Origin: CBDAMZ01 sp965197375
Lineage (GTDB): Bacteria > Acidobacteriota > Vicinamibacteria > Vicinamibacterales > UBA8438
DNA length: 64,000 nucleotides
Reading direction: 5' to 3'
Assembly (NCBI GenBank): GCA_965197375.1
Contig: CBDAMZ010000009.1
Coordinates: 411,202 to 475,201, forward strand
The position numbers were made by a program, and so were the translations under genes. Below the pieces are notes generated by a model. It was not told the origin of the DNA, did no database searches, and saw only the letters and a list, made by a program, of their open reading frames with translations. Shown in pieces: positions 34,201-43,709 of the stretch (the stretch's first letter is position 1; each line of letters opens with the position of its first letter).

Positions 34201-35436
34201 ATGGCCAAGACGCGTTACGGCGTGCCCTTCTGGCTCGCTCAACTGCCCAAGAAGCGTCGCCCGAGTTATCCTCGGCACCGCCGGCACGTCGAGGCTGAGG
34301 TCGTGGTCGTTGGCGGTGGTATGACCGGTTGTGCGACGGCTTATGCCTTCGCGGTTGCTGGCATCAAGGTCGCGTTAGTGGAGGCCGGCTACATCGGTCA
34401 AGGTGCGACGGCAAGCAGCACGGGTCTGTTGATGCAGGAACCGGAAACCGACTACCGCCCCCTCGAAGAGAGGTATGGGCGCCACGCGGCTCGCTACATC
34501 TGGCAAATGTCGCGGCGGGCGATGCTGGACGGCGTAGCCACGCTACGGCGTCTGAGGGTGCACTGCCAGCTCGACGCGAAGGATGCCATCTATGTCACGC
34601 GGGATCCTGACCGGGTGGCCGCGCTCCGGCGCGAGCTCCGTGCGCGGCGCGCGGCCGGTCTCAACGCAACCTGGGTGACGGGCGACCGTTTGCACCAGGA
34701 GACGCGGCTGGAAGCGCTCGGGGCGATCCGTACGAGGGGCAACAACCAAATCGATCCGTACCGTGCATGCCTCGGTCTGGCTATGGCCGCTACCCGGCGC
34801 GGGGCTGAACTTTTTGAGCGCTCGCCGGCGGCCAGAATCCGGTGGGACCGCAAGGGTGTCGACGTTACTACTGAGGGTGGCACGCTTCGTGCGCGGCGCG
34901 TTGTCGTTGCGACCGGGACGACCGGGTCGCTGTTTGAGGCGCTCGCTCGTCATCAGCGCACCACACACACCTACGCTGTGATGACGCCACCGGCAGGTAG
35001 GAAAATACGGGCGGAGCTCAGCCGACGCGACGCGATGGTGTGGGACACCGAGGAGCCGTATCACTACCTGCGCTGGAACCGGGATGACCGCATCTTGTTC
35101 GGCGGAGCCGATCAGCAGCCAACCCCGTCCAGGCAGCGTGAGAAGGTTCTGATCCAGCGGACCGGCCAACTCATGTATGAACTGTCGACGCTCTACCCCG
35201 TGACTTCAGGCATCCAGCCAGACTATGCATGGGACGGTGTGATTTCGGCGACCGTCGATGGACTGCCGTTGATTGGGCCACATCGGAACTACCCTCATCA
35301 CCTGTTCGCGCTGGCGTACGGTGGCAACGGTCTGGCCACGAGTTTCCTGGCCGCCAGGATTTTCCTCAGGCATCACTTGGGCCGATCGGTCAAGGGTGAC
35401 GAGCTGGTTGGGTTTGGACGCTGGCCGCGCCACTAG
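34201..35436 (+). CDS. FAD-dependent oxidoreductase (DAO/glycine oxidase-like)
   Basis: 411 residues. The FAD-binding dinucleotide motif VVVGGGMTGCATAYAFA is near residue 32, and the C-terminal FAD contact is DGLPLIGPHRNYPHHLFALA. It resembles the DAO superfamily of amine and amino-acid oxidases, such as the putrescine-oxidase-like PuuB/OrdL group. The substrate is not inferable. It begins with a basic MAKTRYGVPFWLAQLPKKRR segment and no signal peptide. No operon partner; 254 bp separate it from bshA. Confidence 0.88.
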   Translation: MAKTRYGVPFWLAQLPKKRRPSYPRHRRHVEAEVVVVGGGMTGCATAYAFAVAGIKVALVEAGYIGQGATASSTGLLMQEPETDYRPLEERYGRHAARYIWQMSRRAMLDGVATLRRLRVHCQLDAKDAIYVTRDPDRVAALRRELRARRAAGLNATWVTGDRLHQETRLEALGAIRTRGNNQIDPYRACLGLAMAATRRGAELFERSPAARIRWDRKGVDVTTEGGTLRARRVVVATGTTGSLFEALARHQRTTHTYAVMTPPAGRKIRAELSRRDAMVWDTEEPYHYLRWNRDDRILFGGADQQPTPSRQREKVLIQRTGQLMYELSTLYPVTSGIQPDYAWDGVISATVDGLPLIGPHRNYPHHLFALAYGGNGLATSFLAARIFLRHHLGRSVKGDELVGFGRWPRH

Positions 35437-35499
35437 ACAGCTTCCAAGGGCGACATCATAACGTTTGAAACAAGTTGGTTGGTCGCCTCGGAAAGGTTT

Positions 35500-35605
35500 C
35501 CAGTTCCCGCGTTGTGGGGCTGTAAGGAACGCCCTTATTTAGCGGTGCTACGCCGGTTTTGTCCGGGCGGCTTGAGGCGCAGCTTCGCTAGCAAGCGAAC
35601 GTCTG
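35500..35605 (+). repeat. Possible third, weaker copy of the dispersed repeat
   Basis: The stretch TGGGGCTGTAAGGAACGCCC with the following TTATTTAGCGGTGCTACGCC aligns with copy B's TGGGGCTCGAGCCCTTGTTC and AGCAGACGCACGCC, with one internal insertion. Similarity is lower than between copies A and B and could be partly chance. The rest of 35437-35689 holds nothing recognisable. Confidence 0.3.
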
Positions 35606-35689
35606 GATCCGGCTGTCTGCTAGGGAATGCGATCCGACGCTGCTCAAGGATTGGATGGCCCTTGGCCACGCCGGTGAGAGGCGCGACTC

Positions 35690-36853
35690 ATGAACATTGG
35701 GATCGTCTGCTACGCGTCGGTCGGGGGCAGCGGCATCGTTGCCACGGAGCTGGCCAAGGTGCTCGCGGGGCGCGGGCACGAGGTAAGGTTAATCAGTACC
35801 GAGCCGCCGTTTCGGCTTGGCAACTTTCAGGCCGGGCTGGCGTTTCATGCCGTGCAGACCCCCGGCTACCCGCTCTTTCGCGCGCCGCAATACCTACTGT
35901 CACTGGCCAACAAGCTCGTTGAGGTAAGCCGAGACTTCGAGCTCGACGTCATCCACGCGCACTACGCAATTCCGCACGCGGCCGCGGCGTACCTCGCGAA
36001 GCAGATCTTAGCTTCGTCCGATCGCGCCAAGGTACCGCGGGTGATCACCACGTTGCACGGCACCGACGTCACGTTGATCGGCAATGACGCCTCATATTCG
36101 GAAACAGCTGCGTTTTGTATCGAGCAGTCGGACGGAGTTACTGCCGTGTCCGAAAGCCTGCGCCTGGAAACGTACCGCGAGCTCCCTGTGCGAGCCGATA
36201 TCAGGGTCATCCCGAATTTTCTTGACTGTCAGTACCACCAGCGTGCGCCGGACGCTGGCCTTGCCGCTAGGTATCGCGGCGAAAATTCAGAGATGAAGCT
36301 CGTCATCCATGTCTCAAACTTTCGACCGGTCAAGCAGGCGCGAGCCGTGGTGGAGGTCTTTCGTCGCATCTGTTCGCGTGTGCCGGCACGGTTACTGCTC
36401 GTGGGCGACGGTCCCGATCTGCCACCGGTCCTTCAGATGGTGCGCGAGCTCGGACTATCGAAGGACGTGGTGTCGGTGGGAGAGCAGGAGCTCGTCGTGC
36501 CACTGCTGTCGGTGTCTGATCTGTTTCTTTTGCCTTCCTTACAGGAGAGTTTTGGCCTGGCCGCACTCGAGGCAATGGCGTGTGAGGTGCCCGTGGTCGC
36601 GTCCCACGTTGGCGGGCTTCCCGAAGTTATCGGCCACGAGGTCTCGGGTTTCCTGCATCAGCCGAACGACCTGGACGGAATGGTGGCTAGTGCGATCGCC
36701 CTATTGACGGATCCGGTACTACATCAGCGCGTCGTGGCAGCGGGGTGGGGAGCAGTGCATGAGCGGTTCTGTGCCGAAGCGATCGTGCCGCGCTACGAGG
36801 CCTTCTATCGGGAAATCCTTGCCCGCGAGCCGGCGGCGCTTCCGCCTAGCTAG
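35690..36853 (+). CDS. bshA: N-acetyl-alpha-D-glucosaminyl L-malate synthase (BshA)
   Basis: A GT4 enzyme of 387 residues that transfers GlcNAc from UDP-GlcNAc to L-malate, the first step of bacillithiol synthesis. Typical features are MNIGIVCYASVGGSGIVATE, ITTLHGTDVTLIG, VIHVSNFRPVKQ and the EX7E motif in LQESFGLAALEAMA, all matching BshA closely. The PIG-L gene follows 53 bp downstream on the same strand. bshC is not in this window. Presence of BshA suggests bacillithiol is the low-molecular-weight thiol here. Confidence 0.93.
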   Translation: MNIGIVCYASVGGSGIVATELAKVLAGRGHEVRLISTEPPFRLGNFQAGLAFHAVQTPGYPLFRAPQYLLSLANKLVEVSRDFELDVIHAHYAIPHAAAAYLAKQILASSDRAKVPRVITTLHGTDVTLIGNDASYSETAAFCIEQSDGVTAVSESLRLETYRELPVRADIRVIPNFLDCQYHQRAPDAGLAARYRGENSEMKLVIHVSNFRPVKQARAVVEVFRRICSRVPARLLLVGDGPDLPPVLQMVRELGLSKDVVSVGEQELVVPLLSVSDLFLLPSLQESFGLAALEAMACEVPVVASHVGGLPEVIGHEVSGFLHQPNDLDGMVASAIALLTDPVLHQRVVAAGWGAVHERFCAEAIVPRYEAFYREILAREPAALPPS

Positions 36854-36905
36854 TACTCTCCGCGCCGGCTTGGTGGATGTTCCTGCGATGTATACTCGCA
36901 CAACC

Positions 36906-39617
36906 ATGCAAGTGCGCCGCTGGACGGTGGTCATTACGCTCGTGGGCTGCTTCGGTGGCGGGCCTTGGCTCGTTCCGCCGGTCGATGCCCAGCCGGTGAG
37001 CGCGAGGGTCGGCCGCATCGAGTTAGGTTTGGCACTGCGCCAGTTGAACAGCGTTGGCACCTTCATGATGGTGACGGCGCATCCCGATGACGAAAATAAC
37101 GCGCTGTTGGTGTTACTCGCCAAAGGCCAGGGACACCGCACGGTGCTAGTCACGGCCACCCGTGGTGACGGCGGTCAAAACGAGATCGGGCCTGAGCTGT
37201 TTGACGCATTGGCTGTCCTGCGGACGGAGGAGCTGCTGGCTGCGCACCGGCTCGATGGGGCTGAGCAATACTTCACTCGTGCCGTTGACTTTGGCTACTC
37301 CTTCAGCATCGAGGAGACGTTCGAGAACTGGGGTCGCGAGGAAATCCTCGGCGACTTCGTTCGGATGATTCGGACTGTGCGGCCTGATGTCATCGCCGGC
37401 ATGAGTCCTGAAGGCCGTGGTGGGGGCCAACACCACCAGGCGTCTGCCGTGCTCGCGCACGCGGCCTACCACGCCGCAGCCGATCCGAACCGCTTCCCAG
37501 AGCAACTCGCCGAAGGGTTGAGACCGTGGCAGGCGCAGAAGTTCTACTTTAACGCCGGATTTTCCTTTAGCCTCGGCGGTGGCCCAGCGCTACGCCGTGC
37601 CAGCCGGGTCTGGCGACGGCTACCACCACTGTCCGACACCAAGATGACCCGCGTTGATCTCGACACGCACGATCCGCTCTTGGGGCGAACTTACGCCGAG
37701 ATCGGCAGCCAGGCGCGGAGTATGCACAAGTGTCAGGGAATGTCACAGCTGATCGTGCTCCCCGGGCCGGCGACGGCCGAGTATCGTCTGATCGAGACGA
37801 CCATTTCTGGCCAAGCGGGCGCCGATGAATCATCACTCTTTGATGGGATCGACACCTCGGTCGAAGGATTGGTCCAGCTTGCTGGTGCACGCGCGCCTCG
37901 GGATCTCACGATCGGTTTGGCCTCGGTCGCGCGTCATGCGCACGGGGCGCTGCGTGCTTTTGGCCGAGGCGAGATGGAGGAATCGCGCGCTGCTGTCGTG
38001 CTTGGATTGGCGGCCGTTCGCAACCTCCGTGGCCGGCTCGGCTCACTGGAGCTGTCAGGCGAGACGCGCTGGGAAATCGACTTCCGGCTAGAGGCCGAGG
38101 AGCGCCAGTTCGAAACGGCGGCACTCTTGGTGCACGGGCTCCAGCTTGAAGCACTGGTAGATGACGGCCTCGTCCTTCCTGGTCAGCACGTGACCGTATC
38201 GACGCTGGTGGTCAACCGGGGCGACACTGATGCCGTCGTCGAGCGAGTGAGCCTGGCCGGGTTCGACCGCCCCAGCGTCGCGTGTGGGGGGGGTGTGGTG
38301 AGCGCGGGTAGCATCTACCGATGCTCGTCCGAGCTCCGCATTCCGAGTGACGCACCGCCTAGCAGCATTCACTGGACCCACGTACCCGGTACCGCACGCC
38401 ACGCCTTCGATCCTGACGTGCCGTTCGGGGTGCCGTTTCGCCAGACCCCGTTCCGTGCAACCTTCGAGATTGGGTTTAACTCGGCACGAGTGTTGATCGA
38501 TCGGCCGATTCAGCACCGCTACGCGGACGACCTCTTCACCGGCGAGAAGCGCACGTCCCTTCAGGTGGTGCCGCGCTTCGCTGTTAAGGTGACACCGGAG
38601 ATCGCGATCATTCCCGCTGCGGCACGGGACGCCAGGGAGATCCGGGTCACAGTCACCCATGCCGGCCGCGCGCCTACTGAAGGGGAAATTGCGTTGGAGC
38701 TACCGACCGGGTGGCACATGATGCCGGGGCCGGTGACAGTACGCTTCACGCGCGAGGACGAGGTGCGCACTGTGCGCTTCAGGGTGTCGCCGGGGGAGGC
38801 GCCGATCGGCGAGTACTCGATCCGAGCAGTTGTCCGAACGCTAGACGCCACGTATAACAGCGACTTGCAGGTCGTTGAGTACCCGCACGTCGCACGCCGT
38901 CATCTCGTGCGAGCGGCGGAGGCCACCTTCAAAATCGTTGATGTTAATGTCTTACCAGATCTCACCGTGGGTTACATCAACGGCGTCGGCGACGAAGTTC
39001 CGTCGGCCATCGATCAACTTGGGGTGCGGTTGGAGTTCATCGACGCTGATGTCCTGGCATGGGGTGACCTGTCTCGCTTCGACGTGATCGTGACGGGGGT
39101 GCGCGCGTACGAGCACCGGCTAGACCTGCGCGCGAATAACGATCGCCTGCTTCGGTACGTCGAGGACGGCGGGACCGTGATCGTGCAGTACAATAAGTTC
39201 GAGTTCAATGACGACCAGTATGGCCCTTACCCAGCAGTGGTCAGCCGCAACCGCGTGACCGACGAGACTGCGCCGATCACGATTCTGGCCAACGACCACC
39301 CGGTCTTTGCCCAGCCCAACCGAATAGACGCGGACACGTGGGACGGCTGGATCCAGGAACGAGGGCTCTATTTCCTTGGCGAAAAAGACCCCGCTTACGT
39401 GGACCTGGTCGCGCTCGAGGACTCGTTCGAATTCAATCCAGGGGCGAAACGTGGTGCGCTGGTTGAGGCGCGATCCGGCCGGGGTCGCTGGATTTACGTT
39501 GGGCTGGGCCTGTGGCGACAGCTCCCGGCGGGGACAACGGGTGCCTACGAGTTGCTGGCGAACCTCCTCAGCCTCGGCAAAGTCGACAGCGCGCCGTCAG
39601 GCGGGGTCGGACGGTAG
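36906..39617 (+). CDS. Large exported PIG-L (LmbE) family deacetylase
   Basis: About 903 residues. ATG 36906 gives a signal-like N-terminus ending near PPVDAQPV; ATG 36888 is an alternative. The PIG-L domain follows with the zinc motif VTAHPDDENN and GGGQHHQASA. It is far longer than the ~230-residue cytoplasmic BshB. The middle is beta-rich (NEW3-like), and the last ~200 residues (DVNVLPDLTVGYINGVGDEV onward) resemble a ThuA/glutamine-amidotransferase-like domain. It may deacetylate an amino sugar in the periplasm. Its place next to bshA suggests, but does not prove, a link to bacillithiol. Confidence 0.88.
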   Translation: MQVRRWTVVITLVGCFGGGPWLVPPVDAQPVSARVGRIELGLALRQLNSVGTFMMVTAHPDDENNALLVLLAKGQGHRTVLVTATRGDGGQNEIGPELFDALAVLRTEELLAAHRLDGAEQYFTRAVDFGYSFSIEETFENWGREEILGDFVRMIRTVRPDVIAGMSPEGRGGGQHHQASAVLAHAAYHAAADPNRFPEQLAEGLRPWQAQKFYFNAGFSFSLGGGPALRRASRVWRRLPPLSDTKMTRVDLDTHDPLLGRTYAEIGSQARSMHKCQGMSQLIVLPGPATAEYRLIETTISGQAGADESSLFDGIDTSVEGLVQLAGARAPRDLTIGLASVARHAHGALRAFGRGEMEESRAAVVLGLAAVRNLRGRLGSLELSGETRWEIDFRLEAEERQFETAALLVHGLQLEALVDDGLVLPGQHVTVSTLVVNRGDTDAVVERVSLAGFDRPSVACGGGVVSAGSIYRCSSELRIPSDAPPSSIHWTHVPGTARHAFDPDVPFGVPFRQTPFRATFEIGFNSARVLIDRPIQHRYADDLFTGEKRTSLQVVPRFAVKVTPEIAIIPAAARDAREIRVTVTHAGRAPTEGEIALELPTGWHMMPGPVTVRFTREDEVRTVRFRVSPGEAPIGEYSIRAVVRTLDATYNSDLQVVEYPHVARRHLVRAAEATFKIVDVNVLPDLTVGYINGVGDEVPSAIDQLGVRLEFIDADVLAWGDLSRFDVIVTGVRAYEHRLDLRANNDRLLRYVEDGGTVIVQYNKFEFNDDQYGPYPAVVSRNRVTDETAPITILANDHPVFAQPNRIDADTWDGWIQERGLYFLGEKDPAYVDLVALEDSFEFNPGAKRGALVEARSGRGRWIYVGLGLWRQLPAGTTGAYELLANLLSLGKVDSAPSGGVGR

Positions 39618-39684
39618 TACCATCGTTGGTTCGCCCAGTGCACCCACTGCGCTACACGGTCTGCCGCGGTTTCAGAGGTTTGTG

Positions 39685-40986
39685 ATGCGTGTGCACGTAG
39701 GCTGGATGCTGATGTTGTGCTTGGCGGCCGCCGCGCCGGCCGCCGCTCAGCTGGAAGTCGGTGTGGCGAGGGTTGACGTGACACCTCCGACCGCCGGTCT
39801 GATGTACGGATATGGCGCGCGTGGCACCAACATCTCGACCGACGTTCATGACCCACTCCTCGCACGGGCGCTCGTGGCATTCGACGGGCGAACGGCGATC
39901 GCTCTCGTTACTCTTGACCTCGGCTATGTTGACACCAGGCTCACCAAAGCGGTGCGTACCGCGGTCGAAGAGGCGATCGGGTTGGATAATGTGTTGCTTA
40001 TGGCCTCACATACTCACTCGGGTCCGACGTTCGCCAAGGATTTTCCGACCGCGACGGAGTCGTATGCCGACCACCTCGTGCGCCTGATCGCTAGCGCCGT
40101 CGTCGAAGCCAACGCGGCTCGTCAACCGGCGCGGCTAGCGGTTGGCTGGGGGCGTGCCGAAGAGGGACACAACCGGCGAAAGGTCCTGCCGGATGGCACC
40201 GTCGAGATGCGCTGGGCGAACCGCAACCGGCTACCGACGACTCCCGTTGACTACGCGGTTGGTGTTCTAGCCTTTGACACACCCGCCGGCGAGCCGATCG
40301 CCACGCTGGTCAATTTTGCCTGCCACCCGGTTGTGCTCGGTCCGGAGAACCTGGACTTCTCGGCTGACTACCCCGGAGCCTTGATGGCAATTGTCGACCG
40401 GCAGGTGGGCGGCCAGACGATGTTCGTCCAGGGCGCGGCTGGTGACATAAACCCGTTCTGGGACAAGACGTCACCGACCGAGGGTGCGTTCGACGAGGTG
40501 CGGCGGATGGGTGAAGTGATCGCCCGCGAGGTCATTCGCGTGCGGGCGGACGTGACCGGGTACGAAGCGGTGCCATGGATTTCGCTATACCGAGACGTGA
40601 TCTCCCTCGGGGCGCGCTGGGATCTCGACGATGCTCGGGTACATGAGGTAATTCAAGCAGACCATCTCGAGCAGTTCCGGCATGAGCGCGAGGCGGAGAT
40701 CAACACGGTGCTCTTCGGTCCGACGGTGGCGATCGCCACGTTCCCTGGAGAGTTCTTCGTCGAGCACGGACTCCGTTTCAAGCGGCAGAGCATGGTTCGT
40801 CACACGTTGTTCGTTGGGTATACGAACGGATATGTGGGCTATTTTCCGACGATCCGCTCCGCTGCGGAGGGGGGCTACGGGGCGAACAGCTCGACGATTG
40901 TCGAACTTGGAGCTGGCGAGCGGCTCGTTAGCCGCGCCCTCATCAACCTCCACTTCCAAGCGGGGAAGTTGGGCACACTGCCGTAG
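39685..40986 (+). CDS. Exported neutral ceramidase-like hydrolase
   Basis: About 433 residues starting at ATG 39685, with AGAGG six bases upstream. The in-frame extension to 39376 lies inside the preceding gene and is discarded. The signal peptide ends near AAAAPAAAQ. The zinc-amidase core of the neutral/alkaline ceramidase N-terminal family is seen in LLMASHTHSGPTF, NFACHPVVLGPENL and QGAAGDINPFW. Bacterial relatives act on ceramides or other amides outside the cytoplasm. It lacks the family's C-terminal Ig-like domain and follows the PIG-L gene by 67 bp. Confidence 0.88.
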   Translation: MRVHVGWMLMLCLAAAAPAAAQLEVGVARVDVTPPTAGLMYGYGARGTNISTDVHDPLLARALVAFDGRTAIALVTLDLGYVDTRLTKAVRTAVEEAIGLDNVLLMASHTHSGPTFAKDFPTATESYADHLVRLIASAVVEANAARQPARLAVGWGRAEEGHNRRKVLPDGTVEMRWANRNRLPTTPVDYAVGVLAFDTPAGEPIATLVNFACHPVVLGPENLDFSADYPGALMAIVDRQVGGQTMFVQGAAGDINPFWDKTSPTEGAFDEVRRMGEVIAREVIRVRADVTGYEAVPWISLYRDVISLGARWDLDDARVHEVIQADHLEQFRHEREAEINTVLFGPTVAIATFPGEFFVEHGLRFKRQSMVRHTLFVGYTNGYVGYFPTIRSAAEGGYGANSSTIVELGAGERLVSRALINLHFQAGKLGTLP

Positions 40987-41112
40987 TGGCGTCCGCCCAT
41001 TGCGAGTGTACGCCAGGCGGACGTACTACGATGTGGAAAGGCTCACCAGCAGGTGCCATGGATGCCGGGAGCGACTGGATCGGATGGTGGATCCGTGAGC
41101 GGGAACGAGGTG

Positions 41113-41973
41113 CTAGGCGGACGGGCGGCCGATCAAATAGACCGCACCAGTGGGGGACGGAACGCCGCCTTCCGGCTCGAGGGTCACCGCCATGGGCACC
41201 GGCTCGGTGATTTCTTTCGGTACTTCAATCGTGGCCGTGACGCGTCCGGCGTCGTTGACCCTTAGAAGGCCAGCACTTACCGGGGTCGCCTTGTGCACGA
41301 GCCACACTTGGTAGATCCGGCCGGCCGGGAGGAATGGGAGCCCCGCGGCCGTGAAGATAACACCTCGTGACGGGCTCCAGAACGCTCGGCCACTGGCGTC
41401 TGGCGCCGCCGGCTGGCTGGCCAGCCGAATGGATCGGAGGTCTGGCGCGGCGAAGATTACGACGCGCCGGCGTGCCTCTTCGGCGATCTGCTGTGCGGTT
41501 GTGGCCTCGAGCCCCGCGATGTTTGCACGCAAGTTGGCGGCGTCGAGGTTCTGCCGGAGCACTCGCGCCAGGTTGACCTGCTGCGCTGCGTACCAGCCGA
41601 GGCCGCCAGCCGCCGCGAGGCATGCGGCCGCTGCCAGGCCGAAGAGTACACTGCTAATGCCTTTCTTCCGGCGTACTGGCGGAGCTTTAGCAACCGGGCT
41701 CTTGGCGGTTCGGAGGGCGTCGTCCGCGACGGTGGTTGTGGGTAGAGCATTGACCGCCGGGACGACCCGATCGCGTAACGCGGGCGGGGCGTCCTGTTGC
41801 GGTACGATACGGGCCAGACCATGTGAGACCGGGAGCAAAGATAGTATTTCGTCGGCGCACGTCCGGCATACATCAAGATGTTCTTCAAACGCCGCACGAT
41901 CGCGCTCGGCCAACGCACCAAGCGCGTAGAGACTCGCTAGACCGTCGAACGGTTCGTGGGTCGATTCGTTCAT
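41113..41973 (-). CDS. Membrane anti-sigma factor with zinc-binding domain (RskA-like)
   Basis: 286 residues. The N-terminal zinc anti-sigma motif is HLDVCRTC, one transmembrane helix follows (SSVLFGLAAAACLAAAGGLGWY), then a periplasmic RskA-type C-terminal domain (IYQVWLVHK through AVTLEPEGG). Its ATG overlaps the stop of the ECF sigma gene by one base (TGATG), so the pair is translationally coupled. It should hold the sigma factor inactive until an envelope signal triggers release, commonly by regulated proteolysis. Confidence 0.92.
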   Translation of the reverse strand: MNESTHEPFDGLASLYALGALAERDRAAFEEHLDVCRTCADEILSLLPVSHGLARIVPQQDAPPALRDRVVPAVNALPTTTVADDALRTAKSPVAKAPPVRRKKGISSVLFGLAAAACLAAAGGLGWYAAQQVNLARVLRQNLDAANLRANIAGLEATTAQQIAEEARRRVVIFAAPDLRSIRLASQPAAPDASGRAFWSPSRGVIFTAAGLPFLPAGRIYQVWLVHKATPVSAGLLRVNDAGRVTATIEVPKEITEPVPMAVTLEPEGGVPSPTGAVYLIGRPSA

Positions 41974-42656
41974 CAGAGGAGCACTACGTCTTCATGCTCG
42001 TGCTGTAGACGGGCATGCTCGGTGCGTTCACCGGTGTTCTCGAGTGACACTCGTAGCTTCAAGAGGCCCGATCGAATCCGGGTCTTGATGCTGCCGACGG
42101 GTTTGTCTAGTCGCGCCGCGATTTGCGACTGCGACAGCCCCTCGAAGTACGCTAGCTCGATTGCAGCCCGCTGGAGCAGCGGAAGGCCTGCCAACGCGTC
42201 GCGTAGCCTGGCGGCCTCCTCGTCGCTTTGCACCATGGCATCCTGTTCGCGCGCCAGGTCCGGGAGCCGAGTCGTCGCCGCATCATTCGATAATTGGACC
42301 TCGTCTGGCCAGGCCGCACGCGCACGCCGCCAGTTGATAGCCCGGTTTCTGGTCATCATGAGCAGCCAGCCGGTGACCGACGCGCGATGGGCGTTGTAGC
42401 GGGGGGCCTGCGCCCGCGCCCGGGAGAAAACCTCTTGTACGACATCCTCCGCCTCGGTCTGGTCTCCGACGATCTTGAGTGCCAGCGAGAAGACGGCGCG
42501 GATGTGAATGTCGTACAGGGCGGCCAGTGCCACGTCGTCGCCGTTGGCGAGTCTACGTATCAACTCCTGGTCGGCCGTCTCCCCGGTGGGACACTGCGCC
42601 GGCCCTGCGGGGGAGGGATGTTTCACGTCGCCAACGACGGTACCAAGAAACCACAT
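41973..42656 (-). CDS. ECF RNA polymerase sigma factor
   Basis: A sigma70 family group 4 factor of about 227 residues from ATG 42656; a TTG at 42707 is also in frame. Region 2 reads ALYDIHIRAVFSLALKIVGD with DVVQEVFSRA. Region 4 reads LPLLQRAAIELAYFEGLSQS and carries the helix-turn-helix. It probably controls an envelope-stress or redox regulon together with the RskA-like anti-sigma factor. It may regulate its own operon, but I could not recognise an ECF-type promoter upstream. Confidence 0.92.
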   Translation of the reverse strand: MWFLGTVVGDVKHPSPAGPAQCPTGETADQELIRRLANGDDVALAALYDIHIRAVFSLALKIVGDQTEAEDVVQEVFSRARAQAPRYNAHRASVTGWLLMMTRNRAINWRRARAAWPDEVQLSNDAATTRLPDLAREQDAMVQSDEEAARLRDALAGLPLLQRAAIELAYFEGLSQSQIAARLDKPVGSIKTRIRSGLLKLRVSLENTGERTEHARLQHEHEDVVLL

Positions 42657-42909
42657 CGTTGCGTATCTTAACTCCGAACGCCCGTCAGAGAGGCGATCGC
42701 CAGGCAAAAAACAACGCCGGCCCCAGCCTTTGGAGCGCCGCGGACACGTAGGCCGGCGAGGCTTTTATTACCGGTTCGGCCGCCGCGTGCCATCCATCCT
42801 CTGGACACCCGTCGGTCCCTATTGGCGTTGCGCGCGCGTGGCCCGAATGGATGGCATCCACGTGGACCACGAAGGGACGGGCCTTAGTTGTTTTGGCGGC
42901 GGCGCACGC

Positions 42910-43614
42910 TCATTGAGCACCGCGGTTCAGAGCGCGCCCCCCGAGCTCGAGCGCTCCTGTGTAGATGGCCATTCCCACGACGGCATCGATGCCGGCGGCA
43001 TCTAACTGATCGATTTCGGCTTGCGTGGTGATGCCGCCCGCCGCCGAGAGGCGTCGCGGCGTGGCACGCCGAACGGCCATGGCAGCGTCGAGGTCGGTGC
43101 CCTCCATCAGTCCCTCCTTGTCGACGTGCGTGTAGAGGAACTCTCCGCAGTAGGGTTCGAGCGCCTGGACGGCTTCGACTGCGGTCAGCTGGGTCGCCTC
43201 CTTCCAGCCCTTGATGACGACGCGTCCGCCTTTGCTGTCGACCGCCGCGATGATTCGGTCAGTCCCGATAGCGTCGGCGAACCGGCGTGCAAAGTCGAGG
43301 TCGAGCCGGCCTGCCTTAAACAGTGATGAGCCGACGATGACTGCCTTCGCACCATAGCTGAGCACCTCGCGGGCGCGCTTGATGGTTCGGATTCCACCGC
43401 CCACGCGACATGGTAGCCGGAGCGCGATGTTTCGGACGAGTGAGTCGTTCGTTCCCAAGCTCATGGCGGCGTCAAGGTCGACGAGCTGCACGTGGGGAAA
43501 GTCGGCGAATTTCTCCACCCAGGCGGCGATGTCGTCAGTTTCGACGGCAAGCCGCTCGCCCTGTATGAGCTGAACGATGTGACTACCCTTTAGGTCGATG
43601 GAGGGGATGAGCAA
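42910..43614 (-). CDS. hisA: ProFAR isomerase HisA
   Basis: A TIM barrel of 234 residues performing the Amadori rearrangement of ProFAR to PRFAR. It begins MLIPSIDLKGSHIVQL with the catalytic Asp, and the second catalytic Asp is in YTHVDKEGLMEGTD. It resembles the divergent HisA type with YTHVDxEGLM rather than the E. coli form. It is the last gene of the his unit, 95 bp after hisF. Substrate-binding glycines in VGGGIRT and SAAGGI are intact. Confidence 0.92.
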   Translation of the reverse strand: MLIPSIDLKGSHIVQLIQGERLAVETDDIAAWVEKFADFPHVQLVDLDAAMSLGTNDSLVRNIALRLPCRVGGGIRTIKRAREVLSYGAKAVIVGSSLFKAGRLDLDFARRFADAIGTDRIIAAVDSKGGRVVIKGWKEATQLTAVEAVQALEPYCGEFLYTHVDKEGLMEGTDLDAAMAVRRATPRRLSAAGGITTQAEIDQLDAAGIDAVVGMAIYTGALELGGRALNRGAQ

Positions 43615-43709
43615 GGACGGTATTTCTCCCAGGAGTCAGGATCGTTGTAGGAAGCACGAGATGTACGTGCCGGGCGCCGGCCGGGAATCTGTCACCTAAA
43701 GTTGAGACT

